Positions 33,226 through 41,972 are shown, counted from the first letter of the stretch. The stretch is 64,000 nt of DNA from JAJRXR01 sp041402005 (GCA_041402005.1 JAWKTB010000005.1:1-64000); one strand, 5' to 3'. The notes: generated by a model not told the origin, from the sequence alone. Made by a program: numbers and translations.

Positions 33226-34695
33226 ATGCCCGAAACCCTCACCAACCTCATCAACGGCCATCAGGTCGCGCCCCAATCCGGCGTCTACCTCGACACCATC
33301 GAACCCGCGACCGGCACTGTCCACGCCCACGTCCCCGACTCGGGCGCCGCCGACATCGACGCCGCCGTCACCGCGGCCAAGGACGCCTTCCCTGGCTGGT
33401 CCGACACGCCGCCCGCCGAGCGCTGCCGCCTGATTCTCCGGCTCGCCGATCTGATCGAGCGAGACCTGGAGCGCCTCGCCCGAGCCGAGTCGATCGACTC
33501 CGGCAAGCCGATCGCGCTGGCCCGAGCCGTTGACATCCCGCGCGCCGCGACGAACTTCCGCTTCTTCGCGACCGCGATCCTGCATACCGAGTCGGCCGCC
33601 TACGAGAGCAATCTCCCGAGACCGGGTGGAGGGGTGCGTGCGCTGAACGTCACCCTCCGCAAGCCCCGCGGCGTCGCGGGCCTGATCTCTCCCTGGAACC
33701 TGCCGCTGTACCTGCTCACGTGGAAGATCGCCCCCGCGATCGCGACGGGCAACACCGCCGTCGCCAAGCCGAGCGAGGTGACGCCTCTGACCGCGTTCAT
33801 GCTCGGCGAACTCGCCGTCGAGGCGGGCCTGCCGCCGGGCGTCCTGAACATCGTCCACGGGCGAGGCCCGAGCGCCGGCGCCGCCCTCGTCTCCCATCTG
33901 GACGTGCCGACCGTCTCGTTCACCGGCGGCGCCGCGACCGGGCGCGCCATCGCCCACGCCGGCGCCGACACGTTCAAACGCGTCTCCCTCGAGCTCGGCG
34001 GCAAGAACCCCAACCTCGTCTTCGCCGACGCCGACATGGACGACGCCGTCGCGACCAGCGTCCGGGCGGCGTTCACCAACCAGGGCCAGATCTGCCTGTG
34101 CGGCTCGCGGATCCTCGTCGAACGCTCGATCCACGACGAGTTCGTGGACCGCCTCGTCGCCGGCGCCAGAGCCCGCCGCCTGGGCGACCCGCTCGACGAC
34201 TCCACCGAGCACGGCGCCCTGGTCTCCCAGGACCACCTCGCCAAGGTCGATTCCTACGTGCAGCTCGCCCGCGAGCTCGGCGGCGACATCCGGTGCGGCG
34301 GCAAACGGGCCGAGGCGCCCAACGACCGGTGCAAGAACGGCGCCTTCTACGAGCCCACCGTCATCACGAGTCTCGATCCCGCCTGCCGCCCCCAGCAGGA
34401 AGAAATCTTCGGCCCCGTCGTCACCGTCACCCCCTTCGACTCCGACGACGAGGCCATCGCCATCGCCAACTCCACGCCCTACGGCCTGGCCTCCATGGTC
34501 TGGACGAGCAATCTTCAGCGCGCCCACCGCGTCGCCGAGCGCCTCGACGCTGGCATTGTCTGGGTCAACTGCTGGATGCTCCGAGACCTCCGCACCCCCT
34601 TTGGTGGCATGAAGCACTCCGGCCTCGGACGCGAGGGCGGCAAGGATGCCCTCAACTTTTTCACCGAGCCCAAGAACGTCTGCATCAAGCTCTGA
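33226..34695 (+). CDS. 2-aminomuconate 6-semialdehyde dehydrogenase (ALDH8-like)
   Basis: The protein has 489 residues and is a complete NAD-linked aldehyde dehydrogenase: LISPWNLPLYLLTWKIAPA, oxyanion loop FTGGAATGRAI, general base in SLELGGKNPNLVFADADMDD, catalytic Cys290 in TNQGQICLCGSR, and the terminal FGGMKHSGLGREGG. The QICLC context is typical of the aminomuconate/hydroxymuconate semialdehyde branch (ALDH8A1, NbaE). It would oxidise aminomuconate semialdehyde made by the ACMSD encoded opposite. A repeat element separates it from the next operon gene. Confidence 0.87.
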   Translation: MPETLTNLINGHQVAPQSGVYLDTIEPATGTVHAHVPDSGAADIDAAVTAAKDAFPGWSDTPPAERCRLILRLADLIERDLERLARAESIDSGKPIALARAVDIPRAATNFRFFATAILHTESAAYESNLPRPGGGVRALNVTLRKPRGVAGLISPWNLPLYLLTWKIAPAIATGNTAVAKPSEVTPLTAFMLGELAVEAGLPPGVLNIVHGRGPSAGAALVSHLDVPTVSFTGGAATGRAIAHAGADTFKRVSLELGGKNPNLVFADADMDDAVATSVRAAFTNQGQICLCGSRILVERSIHDEFVDRLVAGARARRLGDPLDDSTEHGALVSQDHLAKVDSYVQLARELGGDIRCGGKRAEAPNDRCKNGAFYEPTVITSLDPACRPQQEEIFGPVVTVTPFDSDDEAIAIANSTPYGLASMVWTSNLQRAHRVAERLDAGIVWVNCWMLRDLRTPFGGMKHSGLGREGGKDALNFFTEPKNVCIKL

Positions 34696-34701
34696 TACGG
34701 A

Positions 34702-34781
34702 TTCACCACGGAGGTCACGGAGGAACACTGAGTCAAATCAAAGAATCCACTCCGTGCCCCTCCGTGTCCTCCGTGGTGAAA
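34702..34781 (+). repeat. Short inverted-repeat element (family A), copy 4
   Basis: The left arm (34702-34728, TTCACCACGGAGGTCACGG) and right arm (34750-34781, CTCCGTGTCCTCCGTGGTG) bracket about 20 bases. The element lies seven bases after the ALDH stop codon and ten bases before the ATG of the RidA gene; its end (GAAAGGA) contributes the ribosome-binding purines for that gene. Confidence 0.75.
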
Positions 34782-34790
34782 GGACCTGAT

Positions 34791-35231
34791 ATGTCTTCCG
34801 ACCGAATCGACAGCGCCCATGCCCCCGAGCCCGTCGGCGCGTACCCGCACGCGAGGCGCGTCGGCAACCTCCTCTTCCTCTCGGGCGTCGGCCCCCGCAA
34901 GCGCGGGTCCAAGGACGTCCCGGGCGTCACGCTCGACGCCGACGGCAAGATGATCGATTACGACGTCGAGGTCCAGTGCCGCAGCTGTTTCGACAACGTA
35001 CGACACGTCCTGGAGGACGCCGGCTCGAAGTTCGAGAACATCGTGGACGTTCTCGTCTTCCTGACCGATATGCCCCGCGACTTCGAGACGTACAACCGCG
35101 TCTACGCCGAGTATTTCGCGGGCGAGGGAAAGCCCAACCCGACGCGGACGACGATCGAGATCTCTCGCCTTCCGCAGGGCGCCAATGCCCCGATCGCCGT
35201 TGAAATCAAGGTGATCGCGACGATCGACTAA
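34791..35231 (+). CDS. RidA-family 2-aminomuconate deaminase
   Basis: The protein has 146 residues and the Rid/YjgF fold: PVGAYPHARRVGNLLFLSGV at the N-terminus and the signature TRTTIEISRLPQGANAPIAV at the C-terminus. The PRKRGSKDVPGV insertion after the first strands is as seen in aminomuconate deaminases of 3-hydroxyanthranilate degradation rather than in housekeeping RidA. With the ALDH upstream it would convert 2-aminomuconate to 4-oxalocrotonate and ammonia. The stop overlaps the convergent formamidase stop by three bases. Confidence 0.83.
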   Translation: MSSDRIDSAHAPEPVGAYPHARRVGNLLFLSGVGPRKRGSKDVPGVTLDADGKMIDYDVEVQCRSCFDNVRHVLEDAGSKFENIVDVLVFLTDMPRDFETYNRVYAEYFAGEGKPNPTRTTIEISRLPQGANAPIAVEIKVIATID

Positions 35232-36091
35232 TCCATGTCGAGCAGCACCGCCCGCACCGGGCTGGCGTCGAAGCCGACGAGCTTCAGAGGCAGCGCGACG
35301 AGTACGTACTCGCCCGGCGTGACCGCCGAGAGGTCGAGGCATTCGATGATCGCGACGTCCCGCATCAGGAAGGCGCCGTGCGAGGGCAGATCCTTCGAGT
35401 CCGCCGCATCGACGCTCGGCACATCTACCCCAACGAGGCGCACTCCCCGATCAGCGAGCATGTGGACCGCTTCGGGCGACAACGCCGCGAAGTCCGGGTT
35501 GAAGACGGTCGGGTCGGGCCACGAGCCGGTTTTGATCAGCACCCGTTCGCATGTGATCTCGTCGGAGATGTCGTTGGGCGAGATCCTCTGGCCAGGCCAC
35601 CACCGCGCCTCAATCACCTGGCAGCGCCCGATGTAGAGATCGATCGGCTGAGCCTCCATCGTTCGGCCCGCGACGCCGTAGTGACTGGGCGCGTCCGCGT
35701 GGGCGCCGACGTGGACGGTTGTGTGCAGGGTCGAGAGCGTGATGTTGTGCCCGAGCGCCATGTCGTAGAGGCGTTGACGCGTCAGGGGCGTGTCGCCAGG
35801 GAAGACGGCGATCTCGGGCGAGAGCGGGGGCGAGATGTCGTGGATCTGGCGGCCGGGCTCGGGCACGACCGGGACCGGCGCCGACTTCTGTTCGAGTCGG
35901 ATGGGGCGTCGCTCGGAGGGCGTCTTCTTGCGAGTACGTCGCTTCTTCTTCGACCCGGTCGCGGACGTTCTGCCCGAGGCGGTCTTCTTTCTTGACGCGG
36001 AGCGTTTGCGAGGCGTCTTCTTCTTCGCCACCTTCTTGCGGGAGGCCTTCTTCCGGCTTGTCCGCTTGCGTGCGGCCACGATCGCCCTCAC
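35228..36091 (-). CDS. kynB: Kynurenine formamidase-like cyclase with long basic N-terminal tail
   Basis: The protein has about 287 residues from GTG 36091, four bases after the KMO stop. The start is uncertain: GTG 36136 and GTG 36079 are in frame and none has a strong ribosome site. The C-terminal 200 residues are a KynB-type metal-dependent hydrolase: HDISPPLSPEIAVFPGDTP, then metal motif HVGAHADAPSHY and GVDVPSVDAAD. It hydrolyses N-formylkynurenine to kynurenine. Residues about 8-66 are an unusual Lys/Arg/Ser/Thr-rich tail (KRTSRKKASRKKVAKKKTPR), like a histone-H1-type tail and not part of normal KynB. Confidence 0.82.
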   Translation of the reverse strand: MRAIVAARKRTSRKKASRKKVAKKKTPRKRSASRKKTASGRTSATGSKKKRRTRKKTPSERRPIRLEQKSAPVPVVPEPGRQIHDISPPLSPEIAVFPGDTPLTRQRLYDMALGHNITLSTLHTTVHVGAHADAPSHYGVAGRTMEAQPIDLYIGRCQVIEARWWPGQRISPNDISDEITCERVLIKTGSWPDPTVFNPDFAALSPEAVHMLADRGVRLVGVDVPSVDAADSKDLPSHGAFLMRDVAIIECLDLSAVTPGEYVLVALPLKLVGFDASPVRAVLLDMD

Positions 36092-36095
36092 TGAA

Positions 36096-37481
36096 TCACG
36101 TCGTCGCAGGGAGCGTAGCCACCATCGATCGCACACGCTCGGTCAGCGCGGCGTCATCCAGCGATTCCGCCCCGACCTTGCGCAGCTCGCCCGCGAGACG
36201 CTCGGCCAGTTCCACGACCCTCCCCCCGACGATCCGGGCCTCCGCGTATGGCATGTTCGAGAAACTGACGAGGTTGTACAGCGGCGTGAACCGTTTCGGA
36301 TCCACGCGATCCAGCGCCTGCTCCACCCGTTTGCGGAACAGGAACGCTTTGTCCGCCACGCGGTCACGCATGACCAGGAAGTTCTCGATCGCCAGGTCCG
36401 CGATCGCGTCCGCGTCGTCCTTCCGCTCGCGCGAGAACGCCTCGAACACGCCCTCGATCGCATCGCCCGTTCGCAGCATCTCCGCCAGGATCCTCGCATC
36501 CTCGAACGACGCGTTCATCCCCTGCCCGTAGAACGGGACGACCGCGTGCGCCGCGTCGCCGATCAGCAATACCCGCCCCCGATTCCACGGCTCGCACCGG
36601 ATCGTCACGAGCGAACTGCTCGGGTTCGTGCGGTAATCCTCGACCAGCGTCGGCATCAGTGGGACCGCGTCGGCGTAGTGCCGCCCGAAGTGCGCACGGA
36701 CCTTGTCGTCCGTGTCCAACGCCTCCAGATCCTCGAAAGGCCAGAACAGTGTGCAGGTGAATGTCCGGTCCTGGTTGGGCAGCGCGATCATCATCGCTCC
36801 GCCCCGGGGCCAGATGTGCAGGGCGTTGGGCGCCATCGCGAAGCCGTCGTGGCGGGCAGGATCCACGCCGCAGTCCTTGGCGGGCGGGATCTCCAGCTCC
36901 TTGTACCCGTGCTCGAGGTAGGACTGTGAGTAGTTGAAGCGGTCTGAGACGCGTAGGGCGTCGCGGACGGCGCTGAACGCCCCGTCGGCGCCGATGATCG
37001 CGTCGCCGGTCACGCTTCGGGACGTGTCGGTTCGTTCGTCGTGGAAGGTCGCGGTCGTCGTCGCCAGGTTCACGCCGGTGCAGCGCTGGTCGAAGTGGAG
37101 CGTGACCCGGTCGCAGGTGTCGGCGTGCTCGAGGAGCGTGATGTTCAACGTCGCCCTCGAGACCGAGTTGATCGCGTCCTCGGCGTGCGCGCTGTAGGGC
37201 TGGAACGTCAGCTCCCCGGTCGGGGCGTGCATCATCCGACCCGGCATTCGGACGGCGTCGTGCAGCACCGTGTCGGCCAGGCCGACTTGCTCGAGCGCCG
37301 TGATGCCCCGGGTCGAGAGGGCGAGGTTGATCGACCGCCCGCCGATGAAGCCCTTGACGCGCGGGTCCGGGCGACGCTCGTAGACGTCCACTTTGTGCCC
37401 GTCCTGCGCGAGCAGGCAGGCTAATAGGCTCCCGCCCAGGCCGGCGCCGACGATGATGTAGTGCTCGCTGGTGCGCGCCAT
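36096..37481 (-). CDS. kmo: Kynurenine 3-monooxygenase
   Basis: The protein has 461 residues from ATG 37481. It is an FAD-dependent aromatic hydroxylase: dinucleotide motif IIVGAGLGGSLLACLLAQDG, KMO-typical GGRSINLALSTRG, IIGADGAFSAVRDALR, and the second FAD motif LLIGDAAHAVVPFYGQGMNA. The C-terminal helical part (FLFRKRVEQALDRVDPKRFT) matches the family. It hydroxylates kynurenine with NADPH and O2. It lies 11 bases after kynureninase and four bases before kynB in a tight operon. Confidence 0.93.
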   Translation of the reverse strand: MARTSEHYIIVGAGLGGSLLACLLAQDGHKVDVYERRPDPRVKGFIGGRSINLALSTRGITALEQVGLADTVLHDAVRMPGRMMHAPTGELTFQPYSAHAEDAINSVSRATLNITLLEHADTCDRVTLHFDQRCTGVNLATTTATFHDERTDTSRSVTGDAIIGADGAFSAVRDALRVSDRFNYSQSYLEHGYKELEIPPAKDCGVDPARHDGFAMAPNALHIWPRGGAMMIALPNQDRTFTCTLFWPFEDLEALDTDDKVRAHFGRHYADAVPLMPTLVEDYRTNPSSSLVTIRCEPWNRGRVLLIGDAAHAVVPFYGQGMNASFEDARILAEMLRTGDAIEGVFEAFSRERKDDADAIADLAIENFLVMRDRVADKAFLFRKRVEQALDRVDPKRFTPLYNLVSFSNMPYAEARIVGGRVVELAERLAGELRKVGAESLDDAALTERVRSMVATLPATT

Positions 37482-37491
37482 CGCTCGCCCC

Positions 37492-38772
37492 TCAACCCCC
37501 GAGCCGTCTGGAGAGCACGTCCACAAGCCGCCAGACATCGTGATAGCTGTTGTACAGCGGGACCGGCGCCACACGGATCACGTCTGGCTCGCGAAAGTCG
37601 GTGATGACCGCGTCCTCGTGCAGTGCCCGCTGGGTCTGGCGGCTCGCGCCCCGGACCGAGATCGAGAGCTGACAGCCCCGCTGATCCGGATCGGTCGGCG
37701 TCCAGATCTCGATCCGGTCACCGAGCTTCTCGTTCAGGAGGAACTCCAGGTACGCGGTCAGGCGCACAGACTTGGCGCGCAGTGCGTCCATTCCGACCTC
37801 TTCAAAGATCGCCATGCTCGCGCGCACGGGGGCGAGCGATAGGATCGGCGGGTTCGAGAGCTGCCACGCCTCGGCGCCCGCGACGGGCGCGAAGTCCTTG
37901 ACCATCCGGAACCGCGTCGCCGGGTCGTTGCCCCACCACCCGTGGAAGCGGGGGAGGTCGGCGCTGGCGTGGCGTTCATGCACGAACGCGCCGGCGATCG
38001 CCCCCGGGCCCGAGTTGAGGTACTTGTACGTGCAGAAGGCCGCCCAGTCGACGCCCCAGTCGTGCAGCTTGAGAGGTACGTTGCCCGCGGCGTGGGCGAG
38101 GTCCCAGCCGACGACGCACCCCTGTGCGCGCGCGGCCTGCGTCAAGCGTTCCATGTGGAACCACTGCCCGGTGAGGTAGTTCACGCCGCCGAGCATCGCG
38201 AGAGCCACCTGCTCGCCCTCGCGCTTGAAATAGTCCTCGACGTCCTCGGTGCGGAGCGTGCGTTCGCCGGCGCGCGGCTTGAGGCGGATCAGCGATGTCG
38301 CCGGGTCGTAGCCGTGGAACGCGATCTGGCTGGCGACGGCGTAGGAGTCCGACGGGAAGGCGTCGTCCTCGATGACGATTTTGTGGCGCTGCGGCGTGGG
38401 TCGGTAGAAGCTGACCATCAGCAGGTGGAGGTTGACGGTCAGCGAGTTCATCATGACGACCTCGCCGGGCCTCGCGCCGACGAGGCGGGCGGCGGGCCCC
38501 CGGAACCACTCGTGGTAGGGCAGCCAGGGGTGTTTGCCGTCAAGGTGCCCGTCCACAGCGAGGGCGCCCCAATCGTTGAGCTCCTGCTCGACGATGTTGC
38601 GGGCGGTTCTGGGCTGGAGGCCCAGGGAGTTGCCGGTCATGTAGACGGCGTGACGCCCGTGGATCGCGGGGATGTAGAAGCGGTCGCGGTAGGGGGCGAG
38701 GGGGTCGGCGTGGTCGGAGTCATGGGCCCAGGACTCGGTTGTGTCGAAGGTGGTGGAGGGGGCGTCGGGCAT
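37492..38772 (-). CDS. kynU: Kynureninase
   Basis: The protein has 426 residues from ATG 38772. It is a PLP fold-type I enzyme: AVYMTGNSLGLQPRTARNIV, GEVVMMNSLTVNLHLLMVSF, WDLAHAAGNVPLKLHDW and PLP lysine Lys250 in CTYKYLNSGPGA, followed by HGWWGNDPATRFRM. It cleaves kynurenine or 3-hydroxykynurenine into alanine and (3-hydroxy)anthranilate. Presence of KMO upstream of the pathway and 3-HAO in the same operon indicates 3-hydroxykynurenine as the working substrate. Confidence 0.94.
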   Translation of the reverse strand: MPDAPSTTFDTTESWAHDSDHADPLAPYRDRFYIPAIHGRHAVYMTGNSLGLQPRTARNIVEQELNDWGALAVDGHLDGKHPWLPYHEWFRGPAARLVGARPGEVVMMNSLTVNLHLLMVSFYRPTPQRHKIVIEDDAFPSDSYAVASQIAFHGYDPATSLIRLKPRAGERTLRTEDVEDYFKREGEQVALAMLGGVNYLTGQWFHMERLTQAARAQGCVVGWDLAHAAGNVPLKLHDWGVDWAAFCTYKYLNSGPGAIAGAFVHERHASADLPRFHGWWGNDPATRFRMVKDFAPVAGAEAWQLSNPPILSLAPVRASMAIFEEVGMDALRAKSVRLTAYLEFLLNEKLGDRIEIWTPTDPDQRGCQLSISVRGASRQTQRALHEDAVITDFREPDVIRVAPVPLYNSYHDVWRLVDVLSRRLGG

Positions 38773-38828
38773 TGTTCGAGAGGGTAGGGGAGAGAAGAAA
38801 GGAAGAGACGGGCGGGACGCCCATACCA

Positions 38829-39956
38829 CTAGGGTTGATAGGGGGACGCGTGGGGCTCGGACTCGCGGGTGTAGGGGCTTTTGCCGATGTCGTCCATGCC
38901 GAGGTCGGCGGGATTGAGGGCGAGGAACTCGATGGCGCTGCCGGCGAGGAGGCGTTGTTTGGAGCGGTATGTCAGGTCGTACATGGAGTCGATCATGGCG
39001 CCGGGGCGGGCCTCGCCGAGGGGGAAGGGGTAGTCGGAGCCGAGGCAGATGCGTCGCTCGTCCATCATCGAGATGAGGAAGCGGAGAGCGTTGCGAGAGT
39101 GGGTGAGCGAGTCCACGAAGAAGCGGGCGGGCTTGTCGTGGTCGGCCAGGTACCACCAGGGGTTGTGCTCGCAGTCGGTGGCGACGAGGTCAGGCCGGCA
39201 GTTGTAGCCGTGCTCGATGCGGCCGATGGTGTAGGGGAACGAGCCGCCGCCGTGGGCGAAGCAGACTCGAAGCTTCGGCAGCTTGTCAAAGACGCCGCCG
39301 AAGATCATGGAGCAGATGGCGCGGGCGGACTCGGCGGGCATGCCGACGAGCCAGGGGAGCCAGTACTTGCCCATGTGCTGCTCGCCCATCATGTCCCAGG
39401 GGTGGACGAAGACGCCGGCGCCGAGGCGTTGGCAGGCCTCGAACACCGGAAAGAGCGCCGGCTCGGAGAGGTTCCAGTCGGTCCCCCGCGGCTGCTCGAT
39501 GTGCGAGCCGATCTCGATGCCCTTGAGGCCCAGGTCGTTGACGCAGCGTTCGAGTTCGCGGATCGCCAGGTCCGGGTCCTGCATCGGGAGGGTGCCCAGG
39601 CCGACGAAGCGCTTGGGGTGCGCCCGGCAGACCGAGGCGATGTGGTCGTTGAGGAAGCGGCAGATCTCGGCGGTGTGCTCGGGCTTGGCCCAGTAGCTGA
39701 ACATGACCGGGACGGTGGAGAGGACCTGGACGTCGATACCGGTCTCGTCCATGTCGGCGACGCGCGAATCGGCGTCGAAGCAGTTCTGCTGGACGGTGCG
39801 GAAGTTCTTGCCGGAGATGAGCAGGTTGGCGCCGCAGGTGCACCCGGTCTTGTCGACGATGGGGTCGAAGTCGACGAAGCGCCCGTAGCCGTACTTGCGG
39901 TTCAGGTCGGGCCAGCCGGGGGGAAGGATGTGGGTGTGGATGTCGATCTTGTACAT
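38829..39956 (-). CDS. Aminocarboxymuconate-semialdehyde decarboxylase (ACMSD)
   Basis: The protein has 375 residues from ATG 39956. It is an amidohydrolase-2 fold with the zinc ligands of ACMSD: HTH in YKIDIHTHILPPGW, His in GVFVHPWDMMGEQHM, His in RVCFAHGGGSFPY and Asp in CLGSDYPFPLGEARPG. It decarboxylates the ring-opened product of 3-HAO to aminomuconate semialdehyde, directing flux away from quinolinate/NAD and toward full degradation. The gene start abuts a repeat element that separates it from the 3-HAO gene. Confidence 0.92.
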   Translation of the reverse strand: MYKIDIHTHILPPGWPDLNRKYGYGRFVDFDPIVDKTGCTCGANLLISGKNFRTVQQNCFDADSRVADMDETGIDVQVLSTVPVMFSYWAKPEHTAEICRFLNDHIASVCRAHPKRFVGLGTLPMQDPDLAIRELERCVNDLGLKGIEIGSHIEQPRGTDWNLSEPALFPVFEACQRLGAGVFVHPWDMMGEQHMGKYWLPWLVGMPAESARAICSMIFGGVFDKLPKLRVCFAHGGGSFPYTIGRIEHGYNCRPDLVATDCEHNPWWYLADHDKPARFFVDSLTHSRNALRFLISMMDERRICLGSDYPFPLGEARPGAMIDSMYDLTYRSKQRLLAGSAIEFLALNPADLGMDDIGKSPYTRESEPHASPYQP

Positions 39957-39965
39957 GGGAAAATT

Positions 39966-40063
39966 GCCAGATAGCAGAGGGCCAGATAGCAGATTAGAAC
40001 ATAAAGACACCGATCCGCCAACTCCGGATCTGCTATCTGCTCATCTGCTCTCTGGCCATCTTG
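39966..40063. repeat. Inverted-repeat element (family B), copy 2
   Basis: The left arm (39966-39994, GCCAGATAGCAGAGGGCCAG) and right arm (40028-40063, ATCTGCTATCTGCTCATCTG) form an imperfect inverted repeat around about 33 bases. It fills nearly the whole gap between the 3-HAO stop (40065) and the ACMSD start (39956), the same stop/start niche that family-A elements occupy. It shares units with the repeat at 18729. Confidence 0.7.
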
Positions 40064-40064
40064 T

Positions 40065-40646
40065 TTATGCCTCGATGTGCTCCGGGAACGTGAACTCCGG
40101 CGCCCGGGTGATGGTGTAGCCGCAGTTCTTGCAGGTGCGTCGGTCCTCGGGTCCGTTCCAGAAGTCGTCCATGACCTTGTGGAGGTCCTTGTCGATGTGG
40201 GTCAGGCGGAAGTGGGCCTCGTGGACGAGGTGGTCGCACTCGGGGCAGTACCAGCGAAGCCCGTCGTCGAGGGTCTTGCCGTCGATGACTCGGGGGAACT
40301 CGACGATGAGGCCCAGGGTGTCGTCGGGGCGTTGGGGGCGGTGGGGGACCATGCGTGGGCAGAGCCACATCTCGCCCTCGCGGATGACGACGTCGCGGGG
40401 CTTGTCCTCGCCGCCCTCGTGGACGGAGGGGCGGATGCGGACGACGATGTCGCCCTTGAGCTGGTAGAAGAGCTCCTCGGTGGGGTTGACGTGGTAGTCG
40501 TTGCGGGTGTTGGGGCCCTTGGAGACGAAGACGATGACGTCGTCGGCCTCCTTGTAGAACTGCTTATTCATGACCGGGGGCTTGAACTCGTGGTCGTGCT
40601 CCTCGATCCATTGCATCAGGTTGAAGGGCTTGGCGATCGTGGGCAT
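40065..40646 (-). CDS. 3-hydroxyanthranilate 3,4-dioxygenase
   Basis: The protein has 193 residues from ATG 40646 with GAGGAGG upstream. It is a cupin extradiol dioxygenase: iron ligands His and Glu in NDYHVNPTEELFYQLKGD and His in CPRMVPHRPQRP. The C-terminal rubredoxin-like metal site has CPEC and CKNC, typical of bacterial 3-HAO. It opens 3-hydroxyanthranilate to aminocarboxymuconate semialdehyde. It is the first gene of the reverse-strand operon (3-HAO, ACMSD, kynureninase, KMO, formamidase), so the operon promoter should lie in 40647-40820. Confidence 0.94.
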   Translation of the reverse strand: MPTIAKPFNLMQWIEEHDHEFKPPVMNKQFYKEADDVIVFVSKGPNTRNDYHVNPTEELFYQLKGDIVVRIRPSVHEGGEDKPRDVVIREGEMWLCPRMVPHRPQRPDDTLGLIVEFPRVIDGKTLDDGLRWYCPECDHLVHEAHFRLTHIDKDLHKVMDDFWNGPEDRRTCKNCGYTITRAPEFTFPEHIEA

Positions 40647-40820
40647 GGCTGGCCTCCTCTCGGGGCGGATCCGGCGGCGGTCCCGGCGTCTGGCCATTGT
40701 ATTGGACCTTGGACGGGATTCGGGGCGGGGTCCGGCGAGGCACAATCTGGGGCGATCCGGGCGTCGTCTGGTGCGTAATGTGTAATGAGCCCTCATCGGG
40801 GCCGTCGCGAGCGGGAGCAC

Positions 40821-41972
40821 ATGATGACACGTCCAATGAGCGCTGCGCTGGCCCTCGGTGGCCTTCTTCTCGTGGGGTCGGCCTCGGCGCTGCCGCCCCC
40901 GCTGCCAGACTCGCCCGCGGGCTCGGGGATGGTGAGGCGGAGTTCGACCCGCCACCGCGAGCCGAACCTGAAGTTCACGCAGACCGAGATCAACTTCGGC
41001 GAGGTCTCCGACGAGAAGAAGATCGAGGTCGAGTTCCCCTTCCAGAACGTGGGAACGGAGTCGATCAAGATCAAGAACGTGGACCCGTCCTGCGGGTGCA
41101 CGACGGCGGAGCTGGACAAGACTGTCTACCAGCCCGGTGAGTGGGGCGTGATCCGCGCGACATTCAACCCGGAGAAGCGGTCCGGCGAGCAGCACAAGGC
41201 GATCAGCGTCTACACCACGGACCCGAACGCCTCGATGCAACGGCTGGTGCTCGGGGGGTATGTCCGCCCGATCGCGTACGCCGATCCCGGGATCATCAAC
41301 TTCGGGCGTGTGAACAAGGGGGAGGGCACGACGAAGACGATCGAGGTGTACGGGCAGCTCGCGGACTTCAAGATCACGGAGATCGTGGTGACGGATCCGG
41401 ATCTGTTCGAGGCCGAGGCGCTCGAGCCCGAGAGCGTGGAGGTCGAGGGCAAGACCCTGCGCCGGATCGCGGTGCAGGTCAAGATGAAGGGCGCCAGGAA
41501 AGCCGGGGAGCATACGGCTTTCGTGCAGCTGCACACGAACGACGAGCGGCGACCGATTCTGGCCGTGCAGATCGCGGTGCTGGTCAACTCCGAGCTGGCG
41601 CTCGACAGCCCGATGATCAGCATCGGGAAGATGGTGGTGGGAGACACGTTCGAGCAGGAGTTGATCCTGCGCCACACGGAGCAGCGCCCGTTCAAGATCG
41701 TCTCGGTCGAGCACGTCGGCAAGGCGTTCGATCTGCAGCTGGACTGGGAGCCGATCGAAGAGAGCTCGGCGGCGTACCGGATCCGGGTGCACGGGACGCC
41801 GCTGCTCGCGAGCCGGGGGTTCCGGGATCGGGTCGTGATCACGACGGACCTGGATGACGAATCGCCGGTCGAGGCGTACTTCACCGGGACGACGACCGAG
41901 GCGGTTCCGGAGGGGGCGGAGGAGAAGACCCCCGCGCCGGAGCAGGCGCCAACGGTGCATGGGGCCCCCTGA
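40821..41972 (+). CDS. Exported DUF1573 protein
   Basis: The protein has 383 residues; GCGGGAG lies before ATG 40821. The signal peptide is MMTRPMSAALALGGLLLVGS. The N-terminal DUF1573 (ASPM/SPD-2/Hydin-like Ig) domain holds FTQTEINFGEVSDEKKIEVE and the conserved PSCGCTTAE. A second Ig-like repeat follows (GIINFGRVNKGEGTTKTIEV) and the tail is Pro/Glu-rich. Such proteins are abundant in Planctomycetota, and their role (often guessed as periplasmic scaffolding) is unknown. It is divergent from 3-HAO; the 174-base gap should hold both promoters. Confidence 0.85.
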   Translation: MMTRPMSAALALGGLLLVGSASALPPPLPDSPAGSGMVRRSSTRHREPNLKFTQTEINFGEVSDEKKIEVEFPFQNVGTESIKIKNVDPSCGCTTAELDKTVYQPGEWGVIRATFNPEKRSGEQHKAISVYTTDPNASMQRLVLGGYVRPIAYADPGIINFGRVNKGEGTTKTIEVYGQLADFKITEIVVTDPDLFEAEALEPESVEVEGKTLRRIAVQVKMKGARKAGEHTAFVQLHTNDERRPILAVQIAVLVNSELALDSPMISIGKMVVGDTFEQELILRHTEQRPFKIVSVEHVGKAFDLQLDWEPIEESSAAYRIRVHGTPLLASRGFRDRVVITTDLDDESPVEAYFTGTTTEAVPEGAEEKTPAPEQAPTVHGAP

